Source: Lingula anatina
Taxonomy: Eukaryota > Brachiopoda > Lingulata > Lingulida > Lingulidae
NCBI RefSeq assembly: GCF_001039355.2
Contig: NW_019775937.1
Coordinates: forward strand, 120,480-162,778
DNA length: 42,299 bases
Direction of reading: 5' to 3'
Shown here: positions 1-10,560 of the stretch, piece after piece
Layout of the letters: every line of letters begins with the position of its first letter
How positions within the stretch are numbered: the stretch's first letter is position 1
The notes under the pieces: generated by a model
What the model saw: only the letters and a program-made list of their open reading frames with translations
The model's database searches: none
Told to the model about the DNA's origin: nothing
Program-made: the position numbers and the translations under genes

Positions 1-8
<8 letters not shown>

Positions 9-77
<69 letters not shown>
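9..77. repeat. (TA)n microsatellite
   Basis: About 34 uninterrupted TA units follow a short A run at the window edge. The repeat abuts the 3' end of the LINE remnant that starts near 78. The same pairing of LINE tail and TA repeat recurs near 19360, so the repeat probably grew from the LINE tail. Confidence 0.95.
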
Positions 78-80
<3 letters not shown>

Positions 81-775
81 ACAAAAAAAAAGAGATCAAA
101 GGAGGTCATAACTAGTTAACGTACACAACTAAGTACAAACATTAGAGATCAGATTTCAGTATTGGAACACAAAAGTTACCAGAAATAATTAAATACAGAA
201 AGGAAGAAAATAAAAGGCAGAAGAAAAGGATCGTAACTAATTTACGTATACAACACAACTAAATACAATTTGGATTACATTAATAACAAAGAAAATTACA
301 TGAAATCAGAAAATGAAATCAGTTCAGTCAAGTAGAGAAAAGATAGTGCTTATTGAGTGATGTCAAGGTTTTCGAGTGGAAAATTTGCAATGGTTTCGAA
401 GATCATTTCATTTTGGGTAGTTGATAGAGATCTATCCACGTTATTCCAACTCCTAGATTATGACTTTCACTTACTATATCACTTGCAAAAATAGAGAATA
501 AAGTTGGCAAGATGTTGTCGCCTTGCCTTACACCAGTGCAACAGTTGAACCAGTCAGTATACGTGTCATTGATTTTGACACAGGCAGTTGTTTGATAGTA
601 TATGTTTTTCAATACTCGATAAAATTTCCATCTACCCCATTTATCAATAACTTATACAACATAATATCTCTGTCGATGTAATCGAAACATTTTTTTAGAT
701 CAATAAACGCTGTGAATACCTGTGTTTTTCTTAACAATACTATTAAGTGCAATGTCCCTATCAAAGACCCCCTTT
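78..775 (-). pseudogene. Non-LTR retrotransposon (LINE) remnant, reverse transcriptase
   Basis: The minus strand encodes part of a LINE reverse transcriptase. Around 690-715 it reads FIDLKKCFDYIDRD, the RT motif with the first catalytic Asp. At 480-540 it reads GVRQGDNILPTLFSIF, the next conserved RT block. The two blocks lie in different frames, with a stop and frame change near 615, and homology ends near 403. The catalytic YxDD box is not seen. The remaining 3' sequence runs to the TA microsatellite, and about 95 bp of it recurs at 19378-19472. A full RT would need several hundred more residues, so this copy is truncated, internally deleted and dead. The clade (I/Jockey/RTE-like) cannot be fixed from this fragment. 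Confidence 0.8.
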
Positions 776-779
776 TTTT

Positions 780-2785
780 TTTTGTACAAAAGTTACACTT
801 TGTCCATCTATCTATCCTATGTAAGCATATAGCAGCTTCCTAGCTCATGGCAGGAATAAACATGGCCGCCTGCTAGCATATGGACTGAAAATGCCCACAT
901 AAGTTTTGAGTAGATATCAAGCCCAACCTGATTTTCACATATATCTCACCTTGTATTCATGTCTTTTCAACTGTGAATAATTAGCTTGTCTGAGGCAGGG
1001 GCTAATATAAAAAATGAACATCTTTTATCCTCAAGTCATTGTGAGATTCTTCTTTCAATCAGCACTGCATATAAGAATAAAGCGATCAAAATATTGATCA
1101 CAAACAATGATTGGCCACTTATTGCCTTTGACATATTAAAGAAAAGGCAAACAAATTTTTGAATAGTTGAAAAAATTAAAAAAAGCATAGAAGGGAGGTA
1201 GAAAGACATAAAATAAACCTGGGCGCAATCTTGATCCCCGATACTGCCTCATTTATGCCGTAGAGGAGTAGTCCCTCATAAAATAAATCTTCTAATACCT
1301 GGCTGTCCATTTTGTTGAGGAATTTAATGGCCACCAAGTTGCCCAATGACAGCTCAGAGTCTAAGAAGACGCTGCCAAAGGCTCTCTACCCTAGCTGTTG
1401 ATGGATTTTGAAGTTCTCTTCGTTGAGCAGACCCGGGAATGGGGCTTCTTCATAGAACAGATCAACATCCTTCCTGTCTGGAATTTACGGATGTTGTTTG
1501 GATAATTGGATATTGCAATAATTGTAAAAGTAATTCTAATGTAAATTGTAAGAGTGAAAAGTTGCACATTTCTGCAAGAGACCACTCTGATCCGCAATAG
1601 AAAGGCAATTTAAAAAAAGGCAATTTCCCTGCAACAACTGGACTTATCTACCGACTTAAAGTTAAAGATGTTTTTGCGGCCACTAGAGGTTCATTACCTA
1701 CAATGATTACAGGAAATTGTTAATGTCATGTTAAAATCTAACACCTGGAATATGTCATACAATAGAGTAATTCTCATAAATAATGTGCTAATAGATGTAA
1801 CACAAACAAACTACAAATGTATGTGGTATAGTAAGCAAATGCTTATTATTTCTTGGTGATTCTTTAGATGAAGGAAATATATTAGTAAGAAATATTACAT
1901 ACAGGTAGATGGTGGTTCTTCTGTTTCTTGGCCCCCAACAACACCTCAGAGGGCCAATTCCCCTATAATCTCAATTATCTGAAATTTAATAAACAAAATA
2001 AGATACACCTCACTTGAAGTAATATACAGCAGTCGGTAATCAATTTTATTAATAACACCTTACCTTTTTCATTATTTTTATTTATTTATTTATTTTTTAC
2101 AATTATATTTAAAATTTATCTTTTGTTCTAAAGGGGACAGTTCTTTGGGGCAGGGACCACCTGTCTTCCCTATACTGTTTCTCCGTTGTTTTTCTGAGTG
2201 TTTCGTCTTGGAACATAAATCTATCCATTTCCTACTTACCTTTTCTTGGATAGAAGTCAACATTATTTAAGAAACCCCACCACCATCAGTCTTTTCAATC
2301 TCCCCCCTTCTTTCCACCTCCCTTCTTTTTGGTGCAGCTGGAAAAATCTGACCACTTCTTATATCTTTTACATCTTTTCTCCCAAGACCTATACTGTTGA
2401 CTCTGAAAATCAATAAGATATAACTAATTTTTTCTGTGATAAGTAAACAAAAATTTAATGTTTCCAATTCTCTTCAATATGCTATGCATAATGATGTAAT
2501 TCCCTATGTTTATAAAAGAAATAATTAAGTGGAGGATAGAATTATAAGATTAAAATATATCAATATTCAAGTCCCCTATTCTAGTGCTTTTGATTTAAAA
2601 AATTGGGCGCAAACCTTCTGGTAATTTCCTGCCACACTTCATTTTTGCCTCATTGGTTTTTCAAACAAAAATTTCTTAGATTCCAATCACCTGTTCTCAC
2701 AGAAAGATACAAAGAATTGTATAAAAAGCAATCTCTGTGAACAAAATTTAACCAGAAAGACCAGGTTTTATATTTTGGGATAATT
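780..2785. other. No gene recognised
   Basis: AT-rich sequence with a T-run at 771-781. Reading frames are short and match no family I recognise. No tRNA-like, inverted-repeat or tandem structure is evident. Confidence 0.5.
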
Positions 2786-2789
2786 CTCT

Positions 2790-3905
2790 GGTAAACTCTG
2801 AGAATTCCCTTTGAGTTTCTTAAATATCATCAAGAAAATTACAGGTAAAATCATACTTCTCACCACTCCTTTCTAACAGATTTTTTCCCATTACGTCTGC
2901 AAGTTTAAGAGTAATGTCTTCATTAGACAAATCAATATTTCCACACTTCCATTTATAGTATAATTCAGTTTCAATTATAAAAAAATCTTCCCAAATTTGT
3001 AGTAGAAACATACATATGTGTTTTCTCAAAATTCTTGGCTTTAGCCACGGATTTATCTGTAGCCCCAAGATGAAATAAATTAATTAGCTCTTTTAAACCT
3101 GCATTATAATAGATTTTAAGTAAAACATGCTGAAAGTTTTTTTAGTGTGTGAAATTCTCCAAGATAAGGAAGTAGCCAATGAAGTTCACCTTTGGATTCT
3201 TGTGCCTATTTCATGAGATGGGAATATACTGTGCCATTACTGGCTACCACTAGATAGTACAGATCTTTTCCAACTTTTAAAGAAATATACAAATGGTCCA
3301 AAACAATACTGACAGTTTCCAATTTATCTGTGTTTTCATCCAATAGCCCAAGATAAACAATTTTTGAAACCTCTGTCAGTTGATAATACTTGTTTGCGGG
3401 AGAATATCTGCATTCTTAATTGAATTGGCATAATTTCTATAAACAAACTGAAATAAATCATTCCAAAAGAGGTCAGCACTTTTATTTTCCAAATCTGATG
3501 TGTCAAAAAACTTTGCTTCTTTCAGATGACTGCATTTTCTTGAAGGTTTTTAGAACAATTTTATCCCCATAATGTTTTTAAGGCATATCTTTTAACCAAT
3601 CGTTTGGATTCAAGTAACTATTATAATCTTGAACAATCCCTTACTTGCGATGACCTGTTTCAGAGATTTTTTTAAGATTAGGGGGAACTAAAGCTTGAAA
3701 CGACATGAGGCCAATCTGATCATAAGGAAATATTTATTTGTACTGCCTGAAAGCTTCTTTATTGGTAAAAACCATGTTGTGTTTGGCTTGTAACTGAACT
3801 GAACCATCTTCCCCTTTGATTTTCATGGCTTTACTCTCAGCTGGAACTTCTCTGCTGATATCAGGGCTTAAGAGGAATTCCCTTACCCACTCTTTCACTT
3901 TGTCT
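2790..3905 (-). pseudogene. DUF6589-like transposon-associated gene, decayed
   Basis: Minus-strand frames, joined across many stops and shifts, resemble a family common in mollusc, cnidarian and fish mobile elements. The upstream part (3590-3905) contains LSPDISREVPAESKAM and IGLMSFQALVPPNL. The downstream part (2820-3430) contains YLGLLDENTDKLETVSIVL and GELHWLLPYLGEFHTLKK, which resemble DUF6589. Assignment is from memory of the pattern. At least eight in-frame stops or shifts occur, so no product is expected. It lies just downstream of the integrase remnant on the same strand; whether the two were one element is unclear. The function of DUF6589 is not established. Confidence 0.5.
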
Positions 3906-3910
3906 AGAAT

Positions 3911-4320
3911 TCAGCCCTTCCTCTTTTTCCATTTGGATGCTTGCAAGAGAAATACCTCCTGCCATGCTTCCATGTTTGGCTTTTTGCTGTTGTAGCGTTC
4001 ACATTGTCCATTCATCTGGGGGTTGAAGGCTGTTGTACGACGAAGATCACTGCCAAGTTGCTGACATAATATCTCATTTACTTGGGTACGGAGTTCGCAC
4101 CCTTGGTCGGGAATTAGCACCTTGAAACTAGCATAACAGCACACAACTTTCATTATAGATACAGCAGTAACTGAGGCTTTCTTGCTTGACATTGTTTCTG
4201 CTTCTGGCCACTTTGTCAGGAAGTCTAGATCTGTTAGAACAATTAATGTACCCGTTTCCTCTGGGCGTTTTATTCAGTGGCCTGAGTCCATTCCAAATCA
4301 CATTTGAAAACTTAAAAAAA
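3911..4320 (-). pseudogene. Retroviral-type integrase core (Ty3/gypsy or KRBA2-like), decayed
   Basis: The minus strand shows an rve integrase core in two frames. Near 4205-4250 it reads LTDLDFLTKWPEAE, the region of the first catalytic Asp. Then come SIMKVVCCYASFKVLIPDQG, with the second Asp in DQG, and RRTTAFNPQMNGQCERYN, with the catalytic Glu in ER. The spacing fits the DD35E pattern. In other animals the domain is part of Ty3/gypsy polyproteins or of KRBA2-like domesticated genes. The first block is out of frame with the rest and no protease, RT or LTR is visible nearby, so this is an isolated remnant. The frame runs into low-complexity KKRKG and stops at 3911. Confidence 0.75.
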
Positions 4321-4920
4321 CTTCTAACACCTCTGCAGTAAACCAATGATGAGGAAAAATTCCAGCTTGGGCTAAAAATTACTACTAATTGACAGAGAAA
4401 GAGTTTTAAAATATACATATCCCGCCCTGAACAACTGGGATCCATCATGTGTCCTGTGGTGTCTTAACCATTCTGGCAACCAGGCGCATTTGTGTAAACA
4501 ACAAACTCTGGGTTCTCAAGCCTCTTTCATAAGGTTTTTCATTTCCTTTCTAGCAGTGACTAGACTTTATATTTGACTGAGTCTTACAGAAACGTAATTT
4601 ATTAAAGTCTTATTGTAAAACTTTTACTAAGGTTTGATAATTTACTATTCTTTAATCGTCAATCCATTCGCTAATCTGATAAGATAGGAAAAGTCAAAAT
4701 TGCTCTTAAACAATTGAACTCTATCTCAATTGTATCTATATCATTCAACTAGTCTTATTCCGTTTCTTTCACAATTCTACTTTCTAATTCTCTGCTTTGA
4801 AAAGACAGGAAAATGTCAAACATGGACAGAATAAAGAGCTAAACTTATGATCAAACAGTAAAGCTATCTCTCGAAACTAACTTCCAACTTCTGTCCATAT
4901 TAACACAGAGACTGATGAAT
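4321..4920. other. No gene recognised
   Basis: Minus-strand frames at 4440-4570 contain a Cys/His-containing stretch upstream of the integrase core, possibly the remains of its N-terminal region, but this is too decayed to assign. The rest is AT-rich with no structure seen. Confidence 0.4.
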
Positions 4921-4924
4921 GCTT

Positions 4925-5079
4925 AAGCCGTGAGGGGAGAGAAATCCTTCCACCCAGTCTTGCCCTGCCATCCATAACTCTCTGTTGAATGAATGGGCGA
5001 CCTGTGCATTTTCTGCTACATCAAATGCAAGGTACTGCATATCTAGGATTTTTAACCAGTACAGTCATCTCTCTGTTTC
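4925..5079 (-). pseudogene. Pogo/Tigger-type transposase fragment (CENP-B-like HTH)
   Basis: The minus strand encodes MQYLAFDVAENAQVAHSF followed by MAGQDWVEGFLSPHGLSI. This is the pattern of the CENP-B-type HTH (HTH_Tnp_Tc5) of pogo/Tigger transposases: LAF.lAe, hpFn.e..MAG.DW..gFl.r.p.lSi. The frame stops soon after, and no DDE_1 catalytic domain follows at lower coordinates. The Harbinger element sits directly upstream. Removing it and one copy of the AAT duplication restores the same frame into the P2X7-like side, although stop codons remain. Confidence 0.6.
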
Positions 5080-5082
5080 AAT
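5080..5082. repeat. Target-site duplication, left (AAT)
   Basis: AAT lies immediately outside the left terminal inverted repeat and is repeated at 10561-10563 outside the right one. PIF/Harbinger elements make 3-bp duplications, most often TWA, so AAT has the right length but is not the commonest sequence. Confidence 0.8.
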
Positions 5083-5097
5083 AGCCCCATTCACACG
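5083..5097 (+). repeat. Harbinger left terminal inverted repeat
   Basis: AGCCCCATTCACACG is the perfect reverse complement of 10546-10560. Similarity beyond 15 bp is limited to shared AATCGCGATT palindromes. Confidence 0.93.
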
Positions 5098-5121
5098 TAC
5101 ATGGTTAATCGAGATTAAGGG

Positions 5122-5192
5122 AATCGCGATTCTAACGCGCTTAGCTAAATTCACTTTTTTGCGTTCACACATGTAAAAACGAAATCGCGATT
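5122..5192. promoter_or_regulatory. Left subterminal AATCGCGATT motifs (2 copies)
   Basis: The self-complementary decamer AATCGCGATT occurs at 5122-5131 and 5183-5192. The same decamer is clustered at the opposite end. Harbinger MYB-like proteins are known to bind subterminal motifs, so these are candidate binding sites; that link is inference. They also precede the transposase start by about 100-160 bp and could act in its promoter. Confidence 0.6.
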
Positions 5193-5283
5193 CACCTTGC
5201 TAGATCTGGTAATTCCAACCGCGCTCGCTAGGGGGAGAAACGGTATATCCTGTTGATCATGCGCATTAGCTGCCTTCCTGACC

Positions 5284-7229
5284 ATGCTTTCGATGTGTAC
5301 AGTGTTGTTGTCTTTATTTTTGTACAAAATACTTGATTTCGGGAGGCCAGAACATTCTGTTGTCGTTGCATCACAGTCAAGACATGGGCGTTTACGCCAG
5401 AGAGCTGCTGCCAGGAGGTTGAGAAGGCTGGTTAGATTCAACCAGATTCAAGCGGCACAAAAGTTGAAATTCCTAGTAACAATTTTACAGTGTGCCTCTG
5501 TCTACATGTCCCCGGACAGGGGGGTCTGGTCACACGAGAGAAACCAGGAATTTTTTTATTATACTGTCATGAGGTAAGGTTCAATAATGAAGTATTATTT
5601 TTAGCTGTTTTTAACACATTCGATCGTCGTTTGTAACGCGACCAGACTGCATTTCATAATTATAAATAAAATTTAGAAAATTCATACAAATGTACACCTG
5701 TAGTAGTATTAGTGGGAGATTGGGTAAAAGCGTGTTTATTGTCCTGTGTTACTACAGATAATCTATTTTAATTTACTCTGCTGCACCCACCGTTGATGAA
5801 GCCAACATGCATGACAGGTAGCTCATGATTTTGACACCCTTTTATTATCCATTCGTAGGACATACACAGAGAGCCAATGGGTGGAAAATTTTAGGATGAG
5901 CCAGGGAACATTCCGGCTCTTGTGTGATCGCCTAAGACCACAACTCCAACGCCAAAATACAATAATGAGACAAGCAATATCAGTGGAATTACAAGTGAGT
6001 ATATGTATTAATCAACTCTACACATTGAGCTGTGTATACAGCCAGTCTTTACAATTTCGAGTGAAAAAGACCAGCTTCTTATAGTTGGTTATTAGAATAG
6101 ATATATGTTGTCTAATATGTGAGTGTAAGTGTATTGTTTCTAGAGCCGGTTTAAAACTTATTTAACAACTGAAGAGACAAAGCACGTTTTAGCTCCTCAG
6201 CTTCTGCTAAAAAGTACAAAATTAAGAACTAAATCATTATTTATGCACATTTGTTACATGTGTGATATTTCATTCTATAAACAGAGGGAAATCAATGAAA
6301 TGAGCTTAACTTATTTAACACATTCTTTCCAGGTTGCAGTAGCTATATGGGTGCTGGGTAGCAATTCTGAATACAGAGTAATATCTCAGCTGTTTGGGAT
6401 TGGCAAATCAACATTGTGCAGAATTGTGCACGATTTCTGCACTGCCGTAGTCAGAATGATGAAAGAAGACTACATTGTGTTTCCAAAGGGTGAAGAGCTG
6501 CGTAGGGTTGTCGAATCCTATAAAGCAAAGTGGGGATTTCCATGTGCTGCTGGTGCCATTGATGGCACTCACATTCCTATCTTGGCTCCAAGCAAAAACC
6601 CAAATGATTACTATAATAGGAAAGGTTGGCATTCAGTTATATTGCAGGCAGTTGTTAATGACCGGTATGAAATTACGGATATTTATGCAGGATGGCCTGG
6701 CCGTGTCCATGATGCCAGAGTTTTCTCCAACTCAGGTATATTCAGAAGTGGTTTGGATGGAACAATATTTAACACCATGCCAACAGTAGAGGTGGAGGGC
6801 CATCCAACTCCAACTGTGCTATTGGGTGATCCTGCATATCCTCTACTACCTTGGTTAATGAAGCCATTCAGTGACAATGGGAGATTGTCCAAGGAGGAAC
6901 TTTCTTTTAACTTTTTTCTCAGCCGTGCCCGTATGACAGTTGAAAATACATTTGGAAGGTTGAAGGGGCGATGGAGATGCCTCTTAAAAAGATTAGACAT
7001 GAACCTTAAGAATGTTGTACATACTATCATGGCCTGTTGCATTTTGCACAATTTGTGTGAACGAGAGAGGGATCCCTTCCGTGGCCAGTGGTTGGAGGAC
7101 GTCCAACAGGCCAACGAAAGATTTGCACAACCAAGAGTTGGGCAGGTTGTAAGACAGGATATCCCAAGGGGTGACATCACAAGGGCATTTCTCGTACGTC
7201 ACTTCACCTCTCATCCTCCAAATAGATGA
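5284..7229 (+). CDS. PIF/Harbinger transposase (HARBI1-like, DDE_Tnp_4), 3 exons
   Basis: This is the DDE nuclease that cuts and pastes the element. My model is exon 1 5284-5573, exon 2 5859-5994 and exon 3 6333-7229, giving 440 aa. Donors are GTAAGG and GTGAGT; acceptors are TTCGTAG and TTTCCAG. Exon 2 carries TESQWVENFRMSQGTFRLLC, a typical Harbinger N-terminal block. Exon 3 opens with VAVAIWVLGSNSEYRVISQL and the HTH-like FGIGKSTLCRIV. The catalytic residues by my numbering are D219 (GAIDGTH), D308 (LLGDPAYP) and E346 (VENTFGRLKGRWR); GRVHDARVF with D269 is also conserved. All frames are open across junctions. The start is the first ATG in the exon 1 frame; its N-terminus is hydrophobic and a little unusual. 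Length is usual for the family. It converges on the MYB-like gene. Confidence 0.93.
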
Positions 7230-7254
7230 GAGCTTAAATGTTACTTATATTTTG

Positions 7255-7440
7255 CTGTTACCTCTGCCAAGGAGGTTATGTTTTCACCCCTGTTTGTCTG
7301 TTTGTTTGTCTGACATCAACATAACTCCAAAAGTTATGGACCAATTTTGATAAAATTTTTAGGGTAGGTCAGAAGTGGGCCAAGGAAGAGATGATTAGTT
7401 TTTGGTGGTGATCCATATCAATAATCAATCAATAATAATA
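7255..7440. repeat. Dispersed repeat in transposase 3' region
   Basis: The stretch begins GCCAAGGAGGTTATG, continues with GTTTGTCTGTTTGTTTGTCTG and has AACTCCAAAAGTTATGGACC. I recall near-identical text as a widely dispersed repeat in unrelated animal genomes, so it may be an older insertion in the Harbinger 3' UTR. Recognition is from memory only. It ends in a short TCAATAATAATAA-rich tract. Confidence 0.4.
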
Positions 7441-7850
7441 AAAAATTGCTGCCTTGTTTGTTATGAATGTATATACTGTGGACCCTAATGCGGATGTAGC
7501 CTGTGTAACCCATATGCTTTTAGTGAAACTGTGTAATAATACAACATGTTTACATTATTTTATAACATTATTTTATATATATCTGTATCAGTGAGCATTG
7601 TATGTAGAATTGTCTGTTTTTCACAATTGATTTAGGTATAGCATTTTCTATTTTCCATAGAAAGACTTTTTTTAATTACTATCTTAATAGATTTCATGTG
7701 TTTTTGCATAGTCTTTGTAGAAAGATTTTCCTTTTACTATCTTCTTAGACTTCATATGTAAATTTTGCATTATTATAGATGTTTTTGTCCTTGCCCAGTC
7801 GGCGAATAGCTTTTAAGCTAATGTTTCCTTTCAATTTATACCCGAAATGA

Positions 7851-7856
7851 AATAAA
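7851..7856 (+). terminator. Poly(A) signal of the transposase gene
   Basis: AATAAA lies 620 bp after the transposase stop codon. The reverse-strand signal of the opposing gene (TTTATT at 7946-7951) is about 95 bp further on, so the two 3' ends nearly meet. Confidence 0.5.
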
Positions 7857-7945
7857 ATGTATTGTATTGTAATTGTATGTCTAAAAATTGGTAGTTTCAG
7901 TGCAAATTCCCATGGACTCAGATTTTGTAGGTTTTAATATAACAT

Positions 7946-7951
7946 TTTATT
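7946..7951 (-). terminator. Poly(A) signal of the MYB-like gene
   Basis: TTTATT on plus reads AATAAA on minus, about 460 bp beyond the MYB-like stop codon. The resulting 3' UTR would contain the 81-bp tandem repeats. Confidence 0.45.
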
Positions 7952-8140
7952 TACACACATCTTATTATGGAAACTAAACAGCACCAAAATCATTTACAGG
8001 GCACAAATGGCTACATTCCAGAATCAAAAACCTTACAAGGTTGCATTAAACCATCAAAAAAGGCACTAACACTATGCATTTCAAAAGCAACATATTAAAT
8101 GCAAAGAACAATGAATTCAAAATTAAACAACATTTAACAG

Positions 8141-8383
8141 CATATTCACTGCTAAATAAAACTCCACCTGCACAATTTGCAGGCTACAACTTAAAACTGC
8201 ACAAGTCACAGCAACAAACAGCACATTCACTGCTAAATAAAACTCCACCTGCACAATTTGCAGGCTACAACTTAAAACTGCACAAGTCACAGCAACAAAC
8301 AGCACATTCACTGCTAAATAAAACTCCACCTGCACAATTTGCAGGCTACAACTTAAAACTGTACAAGTCACAGCAACAAACAG
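8141..8383. repeat. 81-bp tandem repeat, three copies
   Basis: Three near-identical 81-bp units start at 8141, 8222 and 8303. Each contains CTGCTAAATAAAACTCCACC and CTGCACAATTTGCAG, a short imperfect hairpin. The period is a multiple of three, so the plus strand stays open (27 residues per unit), which gives a false coding look. The repeats lie between the convergent stop codons, in the 3' UTR of the minus gene. Confidence 0.9.
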
Positions 8384-8412
8384 CAAATTTACTATCCATA
8401 TGATGATACACA

Positions 8413-10267
8413 TTACAAATCTTGATAATATTTATCATTGGATGCATCATATGGATAAAGAAAATGATAATTAGGGTCTTCTCTGGCTCTTGCTCTGGCT
8501 GAGCTGGTTCCTGGGGCATTTGTTTGTGAGGAAGAGGTAGATGCTGATTGAAATCCACCAGCACTGGCCATGCCCCCCATCATCTGGGCCATTAACTGCA
8601 TCATTTGCAGTTCATGCTTGCGCTGGGCCTCTCTTTCAGCCCTCATGGCATCGAGGTGTCTTGCTTCTGCTGTCCTCTCCATGGTCAAGCGCTCCTGTTC
8701 CAACTTGACTAGTGCTGACATTGCACTGTCAGATTTTGCTGAGAAGGACTCTACGGCATCATCAATCAAACTTTTAAATACATCTGCCTTGGATTTCTTT
8801 TTTCCAGATTTCCTGGCTGTAATGATATATGCAAAGACAGACATTGAGCAGCCCTCAAAAATAATTGAAACATACTTTTTATTTTACATGTAACTTACAA
8901 AAACAAAATAATGCTGATTTCAACTTATACATACTCAAGTACCACTTAACTTAATGCTATTGAACAGATCAAAATGAGTCAGTGCAATTTAGTACCTAAT
9001 TTTGGAGCTTTTTTCACAACTATTTCTTGAGTATTATTTATATCATCATCATCATCATCTTCTTCTTCTTCAATTGTTCTCTTAAGAGCTGAAAAGCAAA
9101 ATAAACATTAAAAAGAAATAGCATGTGGCAAAGTAAGGCAAATGAATATATCATGACATAAATTACACGAAGGAAGATCCTTAACACCACTTAATTCTAG
9201 TATGCTAAAAAATATAATTTCTGCTGTAACAGAAGTCTGTTATAGTACTAGTATATATTAATTAGACCTAAGTTATTATTCAAGATACATGTAAATTTTG
9301 GTATAGAAAATACCTTGTCCACAGGCCTGTGCCTCCTCATCACTCTCCTCTTCTGTATCTTGAGATGAGCACTCAGCAAAATCTTCATCTGCATGTGCAA
9401 ATAAAACTTGTAATATATATTCAAACATTGAACAAGTCGCATAAAAATGAATAACTAAAGCACTGCCACATAGAATAATAAACATGTTACTTCTACAAAA
9501 CACCCAAAATGCTATACATATTCTGGTACTTGTAGTAAGTAGCATTTGCCATAACAATTAAATTACATAAAACCTCTGCTATCATTTACCTTTATTACAT
9601 CACCATGCATGAATGTACAGGTTCCTAGAAAAATTGGTCCATGCCATGCACATATACCTTCTTCAGCTCTACTGGTGTCCATTGTGAACACTGGTCTTGT
9701 GGTGGCTTTGTCACCCAGGATGTTGTCTAATTCTTTTTCATATTTGAAGGGTGGCTTCCTCCCTGCCCCTGACCTGTTGTGCTGATCCTTAAATTTACGG
9801 TACTCCCGTGTCATATTTCTTATTTTGTTCTTCACCTCCAAATCAGTTAACTCCTCACCACATTCGTCCTGCACGTTGTAAAATAAAATCAGTATAAAGC
9901 ACTTTTTTCTTCTGTCATGCACAACTAGTGCCAATGATACTAGTACGTGCAGGTAAATTTTTGAACAACACGTTGAAATATTTCACATGCATGTCTTTAT
10001 GGAAGACGTGTTATGAGTTAATTATAGTATTTTCTGCCTTTATTTTTGATCACAGACAGGGCGTTGCCTGATGCTGGCGAGGTAAATTTATTATCTATTT
10101 AAAGATGAACATCAATAAGTTGAACTTACTTTAATTTTCATAGCGATGTCCCTGTAGACTGGCTTTTTTTTAGAAGTGCCGTCTAACTTCCGTTTAATAC
10201 TCTCATCCGCCCAAATATTTAATAATGCTGCCACAGATTCTTCTGACCAATAGGTCCTCCTGGCCAT
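8413..10267 (-). CDS. Harbinger MYB/SANT-like accessory protein, 5 exons
   Basis: This is the second gene of autonomous Harbingers; family members (NAIF1-related) bind DNA and help the transposase enter the nucleus. The model on minus is exons 10267-10130, 9868-9658, 9388-9314, 9088-8996 and 8816-8413, giving 306 aa. The first donor is GTAAGT and acceptors are GTGCAG, CATGCAG, TTTTCAG and ATTACAG. Residues 1-100 form a trihelix/MYB domain, starting MARRTYWSEESVAALLNIWA, with DLEVKNKIRNMTREYRKFKD in exon 2. Exons 3 and 4 are very acidic (EEESDEE and EEEEDDDDDD). Exon 5 is a Glu/Arg/Met-rich helical segment followed by a Ser-rich tail, ending NDKYYQDL. All junctions preserve frame. The start ATG lies 290 bp inside the right end. 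Confidence 0.88.
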
Positions 10268-10401
10268 TTTGCTGACTGCGAAGAAACATGATAGCGCGTG
10301 GACAGTCTGTTTTCTTTCACTTTCAATAGAAACTGCGCACGCGCCTCAAGCCCTCAACTTCCGGTGTTAACATCGATCCCGTTCTCACTGCGCATTTTTG
10401 T

Positions 10402-10535
10402 ATCGCGATTAAAGTTTACATCGATAGAATCCACCTCTCGAGTAGGATTAATTTGAATCGCGATTTGGCGTCTCTACTGCGTTCACACTAGAAGCTTTAC
10501 ATCGATAGAATCGCGATTTGGCACTAATCGCGATT
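10402..10535. promoter_or_regulatory. Right subterminal ATCGCGATT motifs (4 copies)
   Basis: AATCGCGATT occurs at 10456-10465, 10509-10518 and 10526-10535, and a 9-base version at 10402-10410. Three copies of ATCGAT also lie in this stretch (near 10371, 10420 and 10501). Such density of a CpG-containing palindrome is exceptional in this AT-rich window. They are candidate transposase or MYB-protein binding sites, and lie upstream of the minus-strand MYB-like gene. Confidence 0.6.
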
Positions 10536-10545
10536 GAAAGTGTCT

Positions 10546-10560
10546 CGTGTGAATGGGGCT
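10546..10560 (-). repeat. Harbinger right terminal inverted repeat
   Basis: Perfect reverse complement of 5083-5097. It is followed at once by AAT (10561-10563), the second copy of the target duplication. Confidence 0.93.

Larger units (their letters stand above)
5083..10560 (+). mobile_element. Complete PIF/Harbinger DNA transposon (5478 bp)
   Basis: The element is bounded by 15-bp terminal inverted repeats (AGCCCCATTCACACG) and flanked by a direct AAT. Inside are the two genes that define autonomous Harbingers: a DDE_Tnp_4 (HARBI1-type) transposase on plus and a MYB/SANT-like protein on minus, arranged tail to tail. Poly(A) signals lie at 7851-7856 (plus) and 7946-7951 (minus). Six palindromic ATCGCGAT motifs sit in the ends. 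There is an 81-bp tandem repeat in the minus gene's 3' UTR, and a second dispersed repeat at 7255-7440. No stop or frameshift breaks either gene under the splice model given, so the copy may be young and potentially active. Activity itself is inference. Confidence 0.93.

Noticed and set aside
6408-7214. Minus-strand open frames of 73-165 residues opposite the transposase
   Set aside because: They are antisense shadows of the strongly conserved transposase exon 3.
8141-8383. CRISPR-like array
   Set aside because: Units are contiguous 81-bp repeats without spacers, in an animal genome.
8074-8413. Open frames on both strands across the 81-bp repeats
   Set aside because: The repeat period is a multiple of three, which keeps frames open by itself; no splice context or family match.
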